The translations under genes were made by a program, and so were the position numbers. 64,000 bases of DNA, taken from the NCBI GenBank assembly GCA_964520655.1, contig CAZFNI010000012.1:4978-68977 (forward strand), read 5' to 3'. The stretch comes from JACQQW01 sp964520655 (GTDB lineage Bacteria; Omnitrophota; Gorgyraeia; Zapsychrales; Fredricksoniimonadaceae). Below, piece after piece: positions 18,479-27,312 of this stretch; the first letter of the stretch is position 1, and each line of letters opens with the position of its first letter. Under the pieces are notes generated by a model. It made no database searches. It worked only from the letters and a program-made list of their open reading frames with translations, and had not been told where the DNA came from.

Positions 18479-19999
18479 TCATCCTTTTCGCGGCGTTATA
18501 AAAATGATCAGCTCTGTTTTATTGTCCCGACGCACTTCATATTCAAATAACCTTCCCAAGAACGGAACTTTAGAGAGCAGTGGCACATTCTGTTTGGAAT
18601 GCTCTTTAGCTGATGTGATAAGCCCACCGATCGCTACAGTTTGCCCCTCTTTTAACTTAACCATGGTATTAAGTGATTTTGTTGTTGTTTGGGGAGCTTC
18701 TATCAGACTATTACCCGAGACAATGGTTCGAATATTATCAATGCTTGTCACAACAGGGGTCACTGACAGAAAAATATCATCACCTGCGATATTTGCCAGT
18801 AGTCGCATTGTTACCCCTTCCTGAACTTGGGAGGTTGATACGGAAGTGACAGAACCTGTCTGAGTTGTTTCTATCGTTGACCGATCCACATAACTTTGGG
18901 TTGAACCAACCTGAATAACTGCAACCTGATTATTTAAGATCTTCACCCTTGGCTGAGACACCACTTCCACTTCCCCCTGCTTAGATAACGCATCGATTGC
19001 CATTTTAAAACCATTTGACGATAGACCTGATCCCTCTTTGCCCCCATCCATATTAAATCTGAGGAAATTTCCACTGCTAAAATTGTTTGAGGCAAAATTG
19101 CTGACGAGAGCAATACTATTTAATGTTTTCAGATCACCTGCCAGTACATTCCAATCAATACCAAAACGATTGTCATCATTTAATCTCACTTCCACAACCT
19201 TCACATCCACCTCAATCTGGATAGAGACACGGGCATTTAGATCCTCAAAATACCTCCTTAATCTCTCTAATTTCACGGGCGTATCCGTTACAACAACCAT
19301 CCCCGCTGGTTTATTAAGTGATATTTTGGCTGAATCAGAAGTGAGACCTTTCACATTGGCCAGAACATCATCCCAAAACGAAAGCCCAGCGTTCTGGCTG
19401 CTGACAACGATCTTTGTCCCTAGCTTCACCTGCTGATTCTGACTAGAACCATTCTGATTCTCCCCTGACCGCACAAAAGACTCGTTGCTGGTTGTATCAT
19501 CAAAACTCTGAACGATCGGCGGTATTAACACCCTAAAAATCTGTGTCTGTTCCGCTAAAACAGTCATTTGCCTATCTTCAATCTTGTATCCATATCCCAA
19601 AGAATAAAGAATTGTATTAAATACACTGGCGATCGTCATATTTTGCGCATCAATATTGGTCTTTTTGTCCTCAACACCTGGCCCCAACAACACATTAATA
19701 CCAATAGATTGTGCTAGAGGTTTTAATACACTTGTTAAAGTCACATCATGGGCATTTATAGATACAACCTTCATCCATTCGTTATTTTCTGTATCAGATA
19801 TAATTGAAACATCTTTTGAAAAACCATCATCGATCAATAGCGCAGGTTTCTGCGTGTGGGCCGTTTGCTTGCGCCATTCCTCATTGATTATTTCTACCCT
19901 TGCCTTGGTACTCAACGGTTCCGGAAGCCCCCAGATGATTCGGCACACTGGTAATGTCAGCAACAGTGTTAAAATCATGATCTTCTGAATTTGGTACAT
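18479..19999 (-). CDS. PilN-type secretin, outer-membrane pilus pore
   Basis: 506 aa. The ATG at 19999 has a strong AAGGAGA upstream and begins a signal peptide. Seen: an STN-like N0 domain (V-T-L-T-S-V-L-K-P-L-A, then G-V-E-D-K-K-T-N-I), a Ser/Asn-rich linker near 170-195, an N1-type ring domain, and the secretin domain with V-E-V-V-S-Q-P-R-V, then L-K-E-G-Q-T-V-A-I-G-G-L and the terminal V-P-L-L-S-K-V-P-F-L-G-R-L-F. It forms a gated outer-membrane channel. Unlike R64 PilN it lacks a clear lipobox, so the partner lipoprotein at 19881-20315 may act as pilotin. The first 119 bases overlap that gene. Confidence 0.92.
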   Translation of the reverse strand: MYQIQKIMILTLLLTLPVCRIIWGLPEPLSTKARVEIINEEWRKQTAHTQKPALLIDDGFSKDVSIISDTENNEWMKVVSINAHDVTLTSVLKPLAQSIGINVLLGPGVEDKKTNIDAQNMTIASVFNTILYSLGYGYKIEDRQMTVLAEQTQIFRVLIPPIVQSFDDTTSNESFVRSGENQNGSSQNQQVKLGTKIVVSSQNAGLSFWDDVLANVKGLTSDSAKISLNKPAGMVVVTDTPVKLERLRRYFEDLNARVSIQIEVDVKVVEVRLNDDNRFGIDWNVLAGDLKTLNSIALVSNFASNNFSSGNFLRFNMDGGKEGSGLSSNGFKMAIDALSKQGEVEVVSQPRVKILNNQVAVIQVGSTQSYVDRSTIETTQTGSVTSVSTSQVQEGVTMRLLANIAGDDIFLSVTPVVTSIDNIRTIVSGNSLIEAPQTTTKSLNTMVKLKEGQTVAIGGLITSAKEHSKQNVPLLSKVPFLGRLFEYEVRRDNKTELIIFITPRKG

Positions 20000-20315
20000 A
20001 TTTCTCCTTTTGTTGGATTACAAAATCCTCAGATTCTTTGATCCATTCTCCTGGCTTGATCATGACCAGTTCTTTATGTTCTGGAATAAATGCCCCCTGA
20101 TCAATATGCCCAGGAATACTGATCTCTTGAACGAGAGGAGCACTCCAATGATAATCTGGCATAACCTTATAATGACCTTCCTCAAGTATCTGTGATACTT
20201 GCTGTTTTACAGCATGTTGATAACTCTTAACATTCATACTCTGTTCTGAGAATCTTGCTGTAGCACATCCCGCAAACATCAAAATGAATATCCCCCAGAA
20301 ATTATTGCAGCCCAT
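19881..20315 (-). CDS. Lipoprotein between TraC and secretin, PilL/pilotin position
   Basis: 144 aa from the ATG at 20315 (AAGGAG 8 bases upstream). The lipobox L-M-F-A-G-C gives an outer-membrane lipoprotein. A central segment (P-L-V-Q-E-I-S-I-P-G-H, then F-I-P-E-H-K-E-L-V-M-I and a following W) lines up with the V-K-K-V-W-V-P-N-H to G-P-R-W-F segment of TraV in the same operon, so the two lipoproteins look related. Its C-terminal 39 codons overlap the secretin gene in another frame, an unusually long overlap. Proposed role: lipoprotein partner of the secretin ring. The exact family is not recognised. Confidence 0.75.
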   Translation of the reverse strand: MGCNNFWGIFILMFAGCATARFSEQSMNVKSYQHAVKQQVSQILEEGHYKVMPDYHWSAPLVQEISIPGHIDQGAFIPEHKELVMIKPGEWIKESEDFVIQQKEKYVPNSEDHDFNTVADITSVPNHLGASGTVEYQGKGRNNQ

Positions 20316-22758
20316 ATGGATACTCCTTGGCACATACATTTATGGCCTCAATAAGATCACCGTTCAAAGATTCCACCTTCTGCCACAAATAATCATTATT
20401 CCTTGGTTCTGAATTAGCTACCCAATACAAGAATGGATCAGGAACAAGACGAATGACGCCAGTAGAATTCTCCGACATCACTAAACACTCAGAATATTGG
20501 CCTTTAATTGTTTTAATGGATTTAAGTAATTGGATTTTTTCATCATCGAACGACAATGTCTCTTTAAGCAAATCAATAACTGCTGGATCTTGTTTGAGAA
20601 AGATCTTATTGGCCGCATTCGCAATGATCGCCATCCCGCTTTCTACTCGTGTTAGATCAGCAATCTCCTGTGTTATCGCTATGGTTGAGCAGCGGTATTT
20701 TCGGAATGTTTTAAAAGCATTGGTGATAAAATCCGACGTGTTCTTGACTTTTAATAATGACCACGCCTCATCTATCAATAAATATTTTCGTTTGATCCTC
20801 ATTGAATCACTGGACACAAAATTTGTCATAAAGAACATTAGATTCAATAAAACGGCTAACTGCAAATCAGGATATGAACTCAAATTGGCCAATTCAAATA
20901 CCACAAAACGGGTATTTATCGTGAATTGATTTGGACCGTCAAAAAATCGGCCATACGGCCCCTTGTTTGTAAACGGGGTCAATCGCAATGCCAGTGTCGG
21001 CCCCATCAATGAATTTATACCGCAGCGTTCATTAAAATAACTGTCATTAAGAACATTCGTTACATCACTTAAGAACACCTCTGATTTCTCCTTATTATTC
21101 TTATAGGCCGTCATAATTGCTTGCTGCAATAACCCTTCCTCTTCCCGGCTCAAACGGTATCGGTCATCACCACCGCTGGCCATTTGCGATAGCAACGATA
21201 AAAGGAAAGATATATTATCTGGCGTGGGTTCATGAGCAAATGGGTTGATTGTGACAGGATCGTTCAAATAAAGACTAATGTATTGGCCATTTAAAACCTG
21301 GCAAAGCTTCTTATAAGAATCACCCTTATCCAAAACAAAAAAATGACTGCCTAAACGATCTGCCTGAAGTATAAAATCATTGATAAAAAAACTTTTTCCG
21401 GATCCAGATGCTCCAACAACAATTCCGTGCGGGTTAATATTCGAATCAAACATATCAAAGAAAACAACTTCATCCCTGCGGTTAGAATACATTTGTGCCG
21501 GAGTTGATGTTCCTTGAAATGCACCGAAGATCGGAAGCATATCTGCGACATTAATTGACAACAATCTCCTGGATCTTCTAATAAAATTCTCATAATAGGG
21601 ATCAAAATTAAGCGGCAAACACGTCAGGAATAATGATGCCCCTATCAGGTCCTCCTTTATCCCGCCGCATTGATATCGGTTTAGACCATTAATGATCTGA
21701 TCACCAAGATTTTCAACCTCCTCTGCACTTTCCCCAAATACAACCCAATGGAACCTGGCGTTAATTATCTTTTGTCCTCCCTGATACATAGCCCTAACAA
21801 CTTCATCCAGTTCCTCCTTTTTCGCAACCTCCTCAACCGACTTGTCTCCCAACCAATTCTCCTTATGCATGAATGCAAAGTCCTTCTGGATCTTGATCCG
21901 CCTTAAAGCATCTTGAGGATCGGCTGACGTCATATTCACCACAAAAAGCATAGACTTGGCCTGGTCAAGCAAACTGAATGGTTGAGCCCCTTGAAATTCC
22001 TTAGTAAACATGCCGATCGTTGTATGGGCAGGCATTTCTTTTAAGCTCACAACCCTCATGTATTGGCCCTCGAAATTAAAACCCTTACCACTTGCTTGCG
22101 GTGAATTAAAAAGAACCTGGTCTCTTATATTCAGATTATTTTCCAGCCTGACATCTGGCACGCTCATGGAACGTTTGGGATTCATTAATTGATATAATAA
22201 TTGTGTTAGCTCCTGCTCTAAGACAGGCTTAACAGATACGCCGGAAGTCTTGAGTAGCCCTCCCAAAAGAGAAGTATGTTGCTCAAATACCTTTTTATGC
22301 TCACACAACTCATTTTCAATCCCTTGTGAATGCTTTTTCCACACAGGGAAGAATCTGATCGTGATATACACATCAATTGCTCTCGTAAAACAGCGCTTCC
22401 CATTGTTTTTCTGACGTTTGGTTGCATAAAAAGATGTTGTCGTTACACCTTGAGCATTCTCTTGGAATTGATCATATTGATCATTCTTGTCCTTACTATT
22501 AACATTGACATTCATGATCATTTGACAGGCTAAACGGTCATGCGGGAGCCTGGTCAAAACAGTCTGCCAATGCTGCACCAGAATATTCATATCCCTTTGT
22601 GTTCTTCCTTCTGAATCAACAAGATTTATCTTCCAAACTTTTCCCATACTCCCATCAGATAATAAACAAACGTCATCGCAAAACTCAACATACGGCAAAA
22701 GATCGACAAAACTCATGCCTTCAGAGAACAATGCCTCTATATTCTTGTAACGCAACAC
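20302..22758 (-). CDS. traC: TraC, F-type T4SS (VirB4 family) ATPase
   Basis: 818 aa, GTG start with AGGAG upstream, overlapping the traV stop as TAGTG. Seen: an N-terminal TraC_F_IV-like domain, Walker A G-A-S-G-S-G-K-S near residue 449, Walker B Y-L-L-I-D-E-A-W near 661 and a downstream I-T-Q-E motif. Length fits F TraC (about 800 aa). Family knowledge: TraC is a cytosolic/inner-membrane motor for conjugative pilus assembly and substrate transfer. Its presence next to TraG, A, L, E, K, B and V identifies an F-type and not a P-type or Dot/Icm T4SS core. Confidence 0.95.
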   Translation of the reverse strand: MLRYKNIEALFSEGMSFVDLLPYVEFCDDVCLLSDGSMGKVWKINLVDSEGRTQRDMNILVQHWQTVLTRLPHDRLACQMIMNVNVNSKDKNDQYDQFQENAQGVTTTSFYATKRQKNNGKRCFTRAIDVYITIRFFPVWKKHSQGIENELCEHKKVFEQHTSLLGGLLKTSGVSVKPVLEQELTQLLYQLMNPKRSMSVPDVRLENNLNIRDQVLFNSPQASGKGFNFEGQYMRVVSLKEMPAHTTIGMFTKEFQGAQPFSLLDQAKSMLFVVNMTSADPQDALRRIKIQKDFAFMHKENWLGDKSVEEVAKKEELDEVVRAMYQGGQKIINARFHWVVFGESAEEVENLGDQIINGLNRYQCGGIKEDLIGASLFLTCLPLNFDPYYENFIRRSRRLLSINVADMLPIFGAFQGTSTPAQMYSNRRDEVVFFDMFDSNINPHGIVVGASGSGKSFFINDFILQADRLGSHFFVLDKGDSYKKLCQVLNGQYISLYLNDPVTINPFAHEPTPDNISFLLSLLSQMASGGDDRYRLSREEEGLLQQAIMTAYKNNKEKSEVFLSDVTNVLNDSYFNERCGINSLMGPTLALRLTPFTNKGPYGRFFDGPNQFTINTRFVVFELANLSSYPDLQLAVLLNLMFFMTNFVSSDSMRIKRKYLLIDEAWSLLKVKNTSDFITNAFKTFRKYRCSTIAITQEIADLTRVESGMAIIANAANKIFLKQDPAVIDLLKETLSFDDEKIQLLKSIKTIKGQYSECLVMSENSTGVIRLVPDPFLYWVANSEPRNNDYLWQKVESLNGDLIEAINVCAKEYPYGLQ

Positions 22759-23165
22759 TATTTAATCTCCTCTTCTACTTCTTCTTTTTTGGGGATAACG
22801 ACCGAAGAGCTTGACCTTTGCACTTCTTGATCATCGAACCACCTTGGCCCCTGGACCATCACATAGACCCAATGTCCAGATACTAAAACGCCTGTATCAT
22901 CAACAGAACGGTGATTGGGAACCCAAACTTTCTTTACTACAGGGGGTTTGATAACAGGAACATAAGGTTTCACATACCCAAACACTTTTTGCTCCCTAAA
23001 ACGCTCTGCCACAAATTTTTCTACATCTTCCTTAGCTTCTCGCATGCTATGATGATACATATCTTCCATAGGCACTCTGCTGTTAGAACTCTGCCTGATC
23101 TGCCGATGCCCGCAGCCATTAATTAAGAACATCAATGTGATTAACATCACGACGTAATAGACCAT
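22758..23165 (-). CDS. traV: TraV, T4SS outer-membrane lipoprotein (VirB7 role)
   Basis: 135 aa, ATG with AAGGAG 9 bases upstream. The lipobox L-I-N-G-C at residues 14-18 marks a lipoprotein. The conserved block K-P-P-V-V-K-K-V-W-V-P-N-H, then S-G-H-W-V-Y-V-M-V and P-R-W-F, is characteristic of TraV. TraV joins TraK and TraB in the outer-membrane core complex. The C-terminus is Glu/Lys-rich. The gene overlaps the traB end by 47 bases. Confidence 0.85.
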   Translation of the reverse strand: MVYYVVMLITLMFLINGCGHRQIRQSSNSRVPMEDMYHHSMREAKEDVEKFVAERFREQKVFGYVKPYVPVIKPPVVKKVWVPNHRSVDDTGVLVSGHWVYVMVQGPRWFDDQEVQRSSSSVVIPKKEEVEEEIK

Positions 23166-24213
23166 CGATCATCACTCCTTTTTGAACGACGAAATTAATA
23201 CTAGTGCCACTGGGCACATGCACAGCAGGTATGATATTTTGCGTTTGTTTATCGTAATACTGCGACAACTCAGCGGCGCTTTTGGAAAGTCCGGAAAACA
23301 TGGCGTATTTACCAGCATCCCCCGTGACATTACGTTCAACATTACCAAATCGTCCAGATACAGATGTCTGCTCGCTATCAGCCAACGCAGATGACCCTCC
23401 AGCCATAAATCCGCCCATAAAAGCCAGTGCCAAAGCTTTTCCTGTACTGTGCACCAACTGTCCATGTATCCCTAACTCTCCATGACGGTCCGTTACATAA
23501 CCAATCTCCTGTTCTTTCTCAAAAACCTTACCGTCAGGTTGAACATAAGAAATCGCAATGATCTGGATTAAGGCACGTTGAGAATTGATGTCCCCTATAG
23601 CCTTCCCCAAAGCAAATGCACCCTTTAACGGTATACGCGCATTGTTGGGCCCGTAAAATGCCTCATCAAGCGTGATCAATACTGGTAATGGACTATTGAC
23701 ATCAACTGACGCATATACTCCTGTTAACAATGTACCTTTACAGAAAGAACCGATCGGTAAATACACATCATACTTTTTATTAATAACCCCTCTTACCGGA
23801 GCAATCTTCAATTCATAAGATGATTCTTTTGAAATATCAGAAGAAATTGAAAGCTTACCCAGATCTTCTTTAATTGTTGACAATGTGCCACTGATGTTGA
23901 GCTGTTCTTTTTTGTATTGCTCATCTGCCTGTTTTATACCTTTGATCTGTTCCTCCATCTCTTTTATCCTGTCTTCAAAATCATAATAATTCTTTTGGAG
24001 GCCTTTCATAACTTCCAAACGTTCTGTGTCTCCAACTTTGACACCTTCATCATCAATGCGCAGTTGCGTACCCTGCTGTTTCGACTTTTCTAAAGAATGT
24101 TCATCGCTAGACCATATATAAGATCCAACAACCACTATCAACAAGACCACACCATAAATGATTAGCGGATTCTTATGCTGAATCGACTTGAGTATTTCAA
24201 ATAGTTCGTTCAT
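23119..24213 (-). CDS. traB: TraB, T4SS VirB10-family channel protein
   Basis: 364 aa from the ATG at 24213; a longer reading from 24276 is possible but runs inside traK. One membrane helix (about residues 16-34) is followed by a coiled coil, then a TrbI/VirB10 beta-barrel domain with G-T-L-L-T-G-V, an A-R-I-P-L-K-G-A segment and a Gly/Ala-rich antenna region (A-L-A-F-M-G-G-F-M-A-G-G). TraB spans both membranes and links the core complex to the inner membrane. It is relatively short, lacking the long Pro-rich linker of F TraB (475 aa). Confidence 0.9.
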   Translation of the reverse strand: MNELFEILKSIQHKNPLIIYGVVLLIVVVGSYIWSSDEHSLEKSKQQGTQLRIDDEGVKVGDTERLEVMKGLQKNYYDFEDRIKEMEEQIKGIKQADEQYKKEQLNISGTLSTIKEDLGKLSISSDISKESSYELKIAPVRGVINKKYDVYLPIGSFCKGTLLTGVYASVDVNSPLPVLITLDEAFYGPNNARIPLKGAFALGKAIGDINSQRALIQIIAISYVQPDGKVFEKEQEIGYVTDRHGELGIHGQLVHSTGKALALAFMGGFMAGGSSALADSEQTSVSGRFGNVERNVTGDAGKYAMFSGLSKSAAELSQYYDKQTQNIIPAVHVPSGTSINFVVQKGVMIDGLLRRDVNHIDVLN

Positions 24214-24853
24214 TTGCCTGTATGATAAATATTGTTGTGTGATCTCTTGCTTGACCCTCTGGCGCAAGGACATCATCCAAGGATGCAGCGGCTATGATAT
24301 TCTCAAGACTTAATTGATCTAGAGGGACATTGACCCTACGATCAGATTTATTCCTTGCCGTTATGCCATACACCCTAAATTGAGGAAAATCATACGCCAA
24401 CTCAAAATCTAAAGTAATGTGTGAGTTTTCAAGTACTATTTGGCGCTGAACCTTGATCTTTACTGCCCCGGCTGGCTCATTTCCCTGCAGCAAAATTTTC
24501 ATGATATCGATTGCACTAATCCCGCTCTGATATTTACTAGAGTTCACACTATTGCCATTGACAACCACATTAAGATCATGCTGTGTAGAAACCTTTAAAT
24601 TGATCGGATAAGATTTTCCTGATACTCCTTTAACAAAGACGTCTGAGGGCGCTTCCGTTTTAGGCAAAATAAAAAGGGAATTATCCATGGCCTCAACTAG
24701 TAGGGAATCACTCGCCCCTCCCTTGATTACTTGGGCAATATTCTCTGGAAATGAGACCTCCGAAACTTTACCAACTTCTACATGAACACTTGTTACTTCT
24801 TCAGCAAATACTGTAGTAGCCAACATTAAAATAGCGATAAGGAGTGCATTCAT
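24197..24853 (-). CDS. traK: TraK, T4SS VirB9-family outer-membrane core protein
   Basis: 218 aa with a signal peptide (MNALLIAILMLATTVFA). The N-terminal strand pattern (V-G-K-V-S-E-V-S-F-P) and C-terminal beta domain match TraK/VirB9 secretin-like proteins, which with TraV and TraB form the core channel. Length is close to F TraK (242 aa). It is coupled to traE by an ATGA overlap. Confidence 0.85.
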   Translation of the reverse strand: MNALLIAILMLATTVFAEEVTSVHVEVGKVSEVSFPENIAQVIKGGASDSLLVEAMDNSLFILPKTEAPSDVFVKGVSGKSYPINLKVSTQHDLNVVVNGNSVNSSKYQSGISAIDIMKILLQGNEPAGAVKIKVQRQIVLENSHITLDFELAYDFPQFRVYGITARNKSDRRVNVPLDQLSLENIIAAASLDDVLAPEGQARDHTTIFIIQANERTI

Positions 24854-25461
24854 ATACTTAGCTCCTGATCAATTGACGCCACGATCAAACCCAAAGGATT
24901 CTGTTCCGTTGGAGCCACTACATTGATAAGAATCTTAAAGGTTATATCCTGCTCTTTTACCATTTGCTTCCCCATGAATAACGTCTTTTTAGTCTTGATG
25001 GTCACTTTATAATCACCTCTTTCTTTCTTCACCGAAGGCTCATCAATGACAGTCAATAATGAAGATATTTCACTTTGTTTTATCTCCTCTAGATCTTTAC
25101 TTAAGCGCGTGCGCGTTTTTGACAATACATATGGCGACATAAATCGCTGCGCGCGTGCATAAGCATTTGACGCCGTCACCGGATTGAAATTATTCCAATC
25201 CATGATCCATTTGGACACAAAGGTCGATACAACCATAGACATATCCGATATTGGCAAAGCCACCCCTGCTTGATATACATTAGGAACATAATAAATAGAT
25301 TTAGGCTTAACCACTGTCCACATAATGATCCCCGCAAAAGCCAAACTGACAATCCCAAGCAATAGACAAACGTAAAGCATCCGCTGATACATCAATTCTG
25401 ATCTTGTCCATCGTTCCACAAACTGAGTACTTTTAGAATGTTGTGCTTGCATATGATCCAT
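24850..25461 (-). CDS. traE: TraE, T4SS VirB5/B8-like inner-membrane protein
   Basis: 203 aa from the ATG at 25461, which has GGGGAG 9 bases upstream. A cytosolic N-terminus with R-W-T-R-S-E and a single membrane helix (about residues 30-52) precede a periplasmic domain containing I-S-D-M-S-M-V and F-V-S-K-W-I-M-D-W-N-N-F-N-P. This matches TraE, which scaffolds pilus assembly at the inner membrane. The gene overlaps the traL 3' end by 29 bases. Confidence 0.87.
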   Translation of the reverse strand: MDHMQAQHSKSTQFVERWTRSELMYQRMLYVCLLLGIVSLAFAGIIMWTVVKPKSIYYVPNVYQAGVALPISDMSMVVSTFVSKWIMDWNNFNPVTASNAYARAQRFMSPYVLSKTRTRLSKDLEEIKQSEISSLLTVIDEPSVKKERGDYKVTIKTKKTLFMGKQMVKEQDITFKILINVVAPTEQNPLGLIVASIDQELSI

Positions 25462-25723
25462 AATGAGAAACTCCCCTAGGTGACGGAGGCAAACCTGGAA
25501 GTCCAAGGCCCTGAGAATATAACCAATGCATCAAATAGCCAGGCGGTTTTCCACTTTTCAATCTGGATATAAGTATCCAACATATGATCCCTATCGCTCC
25601 GGGAACATAAGGTTCAAACAACAAACCGCCAATACCAATGACCAATACCACCGCCGCAAGGTCCTCTTGTTCTAGTCCAAAGAATGTTTGTGGCTTATCT
25701 ATTGTTCGATAGCATGTGTGCAT
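25433..25723 (-). CDS. traL: TraL, T4SS VirB3-like inner-membrane protein
   Basis: 96 aa. An N-terminal I-D-K-P-Q-T-F-F segment, two closely spaced hydrophobic helices (residues 20-50), then the diagnostic L-K-S-G-K-P-P-G-Y-L-M-H-W-L-Y and G-L-P segments of TraL. TraL/VirB3 associates with the TraC ATPase at the inner membrane. It starts 3 bases after the traA stop. Confidence 0.9.
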   Translation of the reverse strand: MHTCYRTIDKPQTFFGLEQEDLAAVVLVIGIGGLLFEPYVPGAIGIICWILISRLKSGKPPGYLMHWLYSQGLGLPGLPPSPRGVSHYGSYASTTF

Positions 25724-25726
25724 GTA

Positions 25727-26008
25727 TTAGCCAGTCGCTACCCTTTCTAATAAGAGCGGCAAAAATAACAACATTACAAAAGCTACAGCACTAGCAATTG
25801 CCAGCTTATATCTTCCTCTTAGCAAAGACGCTACACCTGACAGCAGTATCACCACGCCTAACAATTTTGCGATAGGCCCCTTAAGCATCAATACAGACTT
25901 CTCTGAAAATTCTTGTACTGTTTTCTCTGGATCATCTGCCCACACAAATGAAACAAAATCAATTAGATATAAATGCATCAGTACCACCATCTTCATCAAA
26001 GATCGCAT
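25727..26008 (-). CDS. TraA/VirB2-like T4SS pilin candidate
   Basis: 93 aa with AAAGGAGG 8 bases upstream, a very strong ribosome site. A cleavable signal (to about residue 24, ...VWA) is followed by a short acidic stretch and two hydrophobic helices split by a basic loop (L-R-G-R-Y-K), the VirB2/TraA/TrbC pilin hairpin. Function is inferred from architecture and position directly before traL. If correct, this operon encodes both a conjugative-type pilin and type IV pilins. Confidence 0.75.
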   Translation of the reverse strand: MRSLMKMVVLMHLYLIDFVSFVWADDPEKTVQEFSEKSVLMLKGPIAKLLGVVILLSGVASLLRGRYKLAIASAVAFVMLLFLPLLLERVATG

Positions 26009-26009
26009 C

Positions 26010-27200
26010 TTAACCTCCTTTAAATATAAGCATTCTGGTTAATAATACCTGGAACAACAACGATATTAAAAATGCGCCCACAAAGAATGGTTGCTCCCAT
26101 GCCCACGAAACTTCTTGTTTAAGGACTACTTGTGTTTGAGCTTGGGCGACCAAGATTGCAGTATAATGACTTATCGCCGCACTCAGTACCCATGATTTGA
26201 TCCAGATAAGATTTCTGCAGTATTCTCGGAACATCCCGGGTTGAACGTCTATAAATAATGACAGGACTACAAAAGGGAAGAGAATAGATAAGGTCATCTG
26301 TGCAACGCCATGAATATAGGGCAATGCTCGCATTGACCAGTAAAGCAATTTTGAACAAATCTTTTCTATTCCCTGAGAACTCTTAAGAATATTGTGTTGG
26401 GCAAATGACGCCATAATACATTGTTTGACGTCGTTGTCATTGTGAGAATCAAGGAATGGTAAGAATACAGCCCTTGCGTCGCGTCTTAAATATTGATTGG
26501 ACTCCAAATACTTATCACATAATGCACTTAAACTTTTTGAACCAACCCACTGTTTTTCGGCATACGCAGGATAAAGTTCAAGAATATTTTTATGTCCTGG
26601 CCCAATAATCCCAAGAGTTTGATTGGAATTCTCAATCTTATAGCGCGATAACACAGGAGCGTATTGCTCATCAATAAAAGACTTAAATCGGTAAGAAAGA
26701 CCCGAATCCAAAAATCCCACTCTGCTCGCTTCTCTTATATAGGCGCTTTGGGTTTCAATGAAATATCCCTTGGGTAGAAACTTCGCTTCTACTGACATGG
26801 ACTTATCCATCAGGCTAATAATGGCAAAGAATACTTGATCTACAGCTCGGCTAATAAACGTAAAAAACACAGGCACTCGATCAATACTTGTTATTGTGTT
26901 CTTTAAAGACTTGCTACTACGAAAAGATTTATCGTTAAGCTCCTGATAGCTACTGATGTCTTTCTGTTCAAAGGATGGCAAAAGCATTAGAACAAGCACA
27001 ATGATTATAGAGAAGAAAGAAATAAGTAAGTTGAAATGACCCGTTCGAATATACCGCCACAGGCTCAGCAAAAAAACTGAACCACCTACCACTAAACCTA
27101 TCCCGCTCCTCCTGAAAATGTAGTCCATCAGGATATGGGTAAAGTTAAGGCCAGCTAAATTTAACGCAGCATCTACTGAAGTTAAACCAAACAAATTCAC
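26010..27200 (-). CDS. traG: TraG N-terminal-type T4SS assembly protein
   Basis: 396 aa, GTG start. Multiple membrane helices (residues 30-75 and two clusters after 300). Diagnostic segments D-R-V-P-V-F-F, S-M-R-A-L-P and the W-I-K-S-W-V-L helix match the TraG_N domain that acts in pilus assembly. F TraG (938 aa) also has a long C-terminal mating-pair-stabilisation and entry-exclusion region, which is absent here. This is the first gene after the strong promoter at 27285-27312. No recognisable Shine-Dalgarno sequence precedes the GTG. An ATG at residue 25 is the alternative start. Confidence 0.8.
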   Translation of the reverse strand: MNLFGLTSVDAALNLAGLNFTHILMDYIFRRSGIGLVVGGSVFLLSLWRYIRTGHFNLLISFFSIIIVLVLMLLPSFEQKDISSYQELNDKSFRSSKSLKNTITSIDRVPVFFTFISRAVDQVFFAIISLMDKSMSVEAKFLPKGYFIETQSAYIREASRVGFLDSGLSYRFKSFIDEQYAPVLSRYKIENSNQTLGIIGPGHKNILELYPAYAEKQWVGSKSLSALCDKYLESNQYLRRDARAVFLPFLDSHNDNDVKQCIMASFAQHNILKSSQGIEKICSKLLYWSMRALPYIHGVAQMTLSILFPFVVLSLFIDVQPGMFREYCRNLIWIKSWVLSAAISHYTAILVAQAQTQVVLKQEVSWAWEQPFFVGAFLISLLFQVLLTRMLIFKGG

Positions 27201-27248
27201 AAACGAGGAAAAACTATTGGGGGAGGTTATTACACTATCTGACTTAGA

Positions 27249-27266
27249 TTCGTTGGGAGAAACGAA
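27249..27266 (-). promoter_or_regulatory. Small hairpin in the leader of the tra/pil operon
   Basis: A perfect 6-bp inverted repeat (TTCGTT and AACGAA) with a 6-base loop lies about 20 bases after the predicted transcription start and about 50 bases before the TraG start. No U-run follows, so it is not a terminator. It could be an operator or a translational control hairpin. Confidence 0.35.
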
Positions 27267-27284
27267 ATATTAACTAATAAGCAA

Positions 27285-27312
27285 ATTATATTGATTATTA
27301 CACAAATGTCAA
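27285..27312 (-). promoter_or_regulatory. Promoter of the tra/pil operon
   Basis: Minus-strand TTGACA (27312-27307) and TATAAT (27290-27285), both perfect consensus with a 16-base spacer. The predicted start near 27278 gives a leader of about 78 bases before the GTG of TraG. No other comparably strong promoter was noticed further down the 17.5-kb gene run, so it may drive all 21 genes. The 152-base gap 27201-27352 contains only this promoter, the leader hairpin and the end of the upstream gene. Confidence 0.75.
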
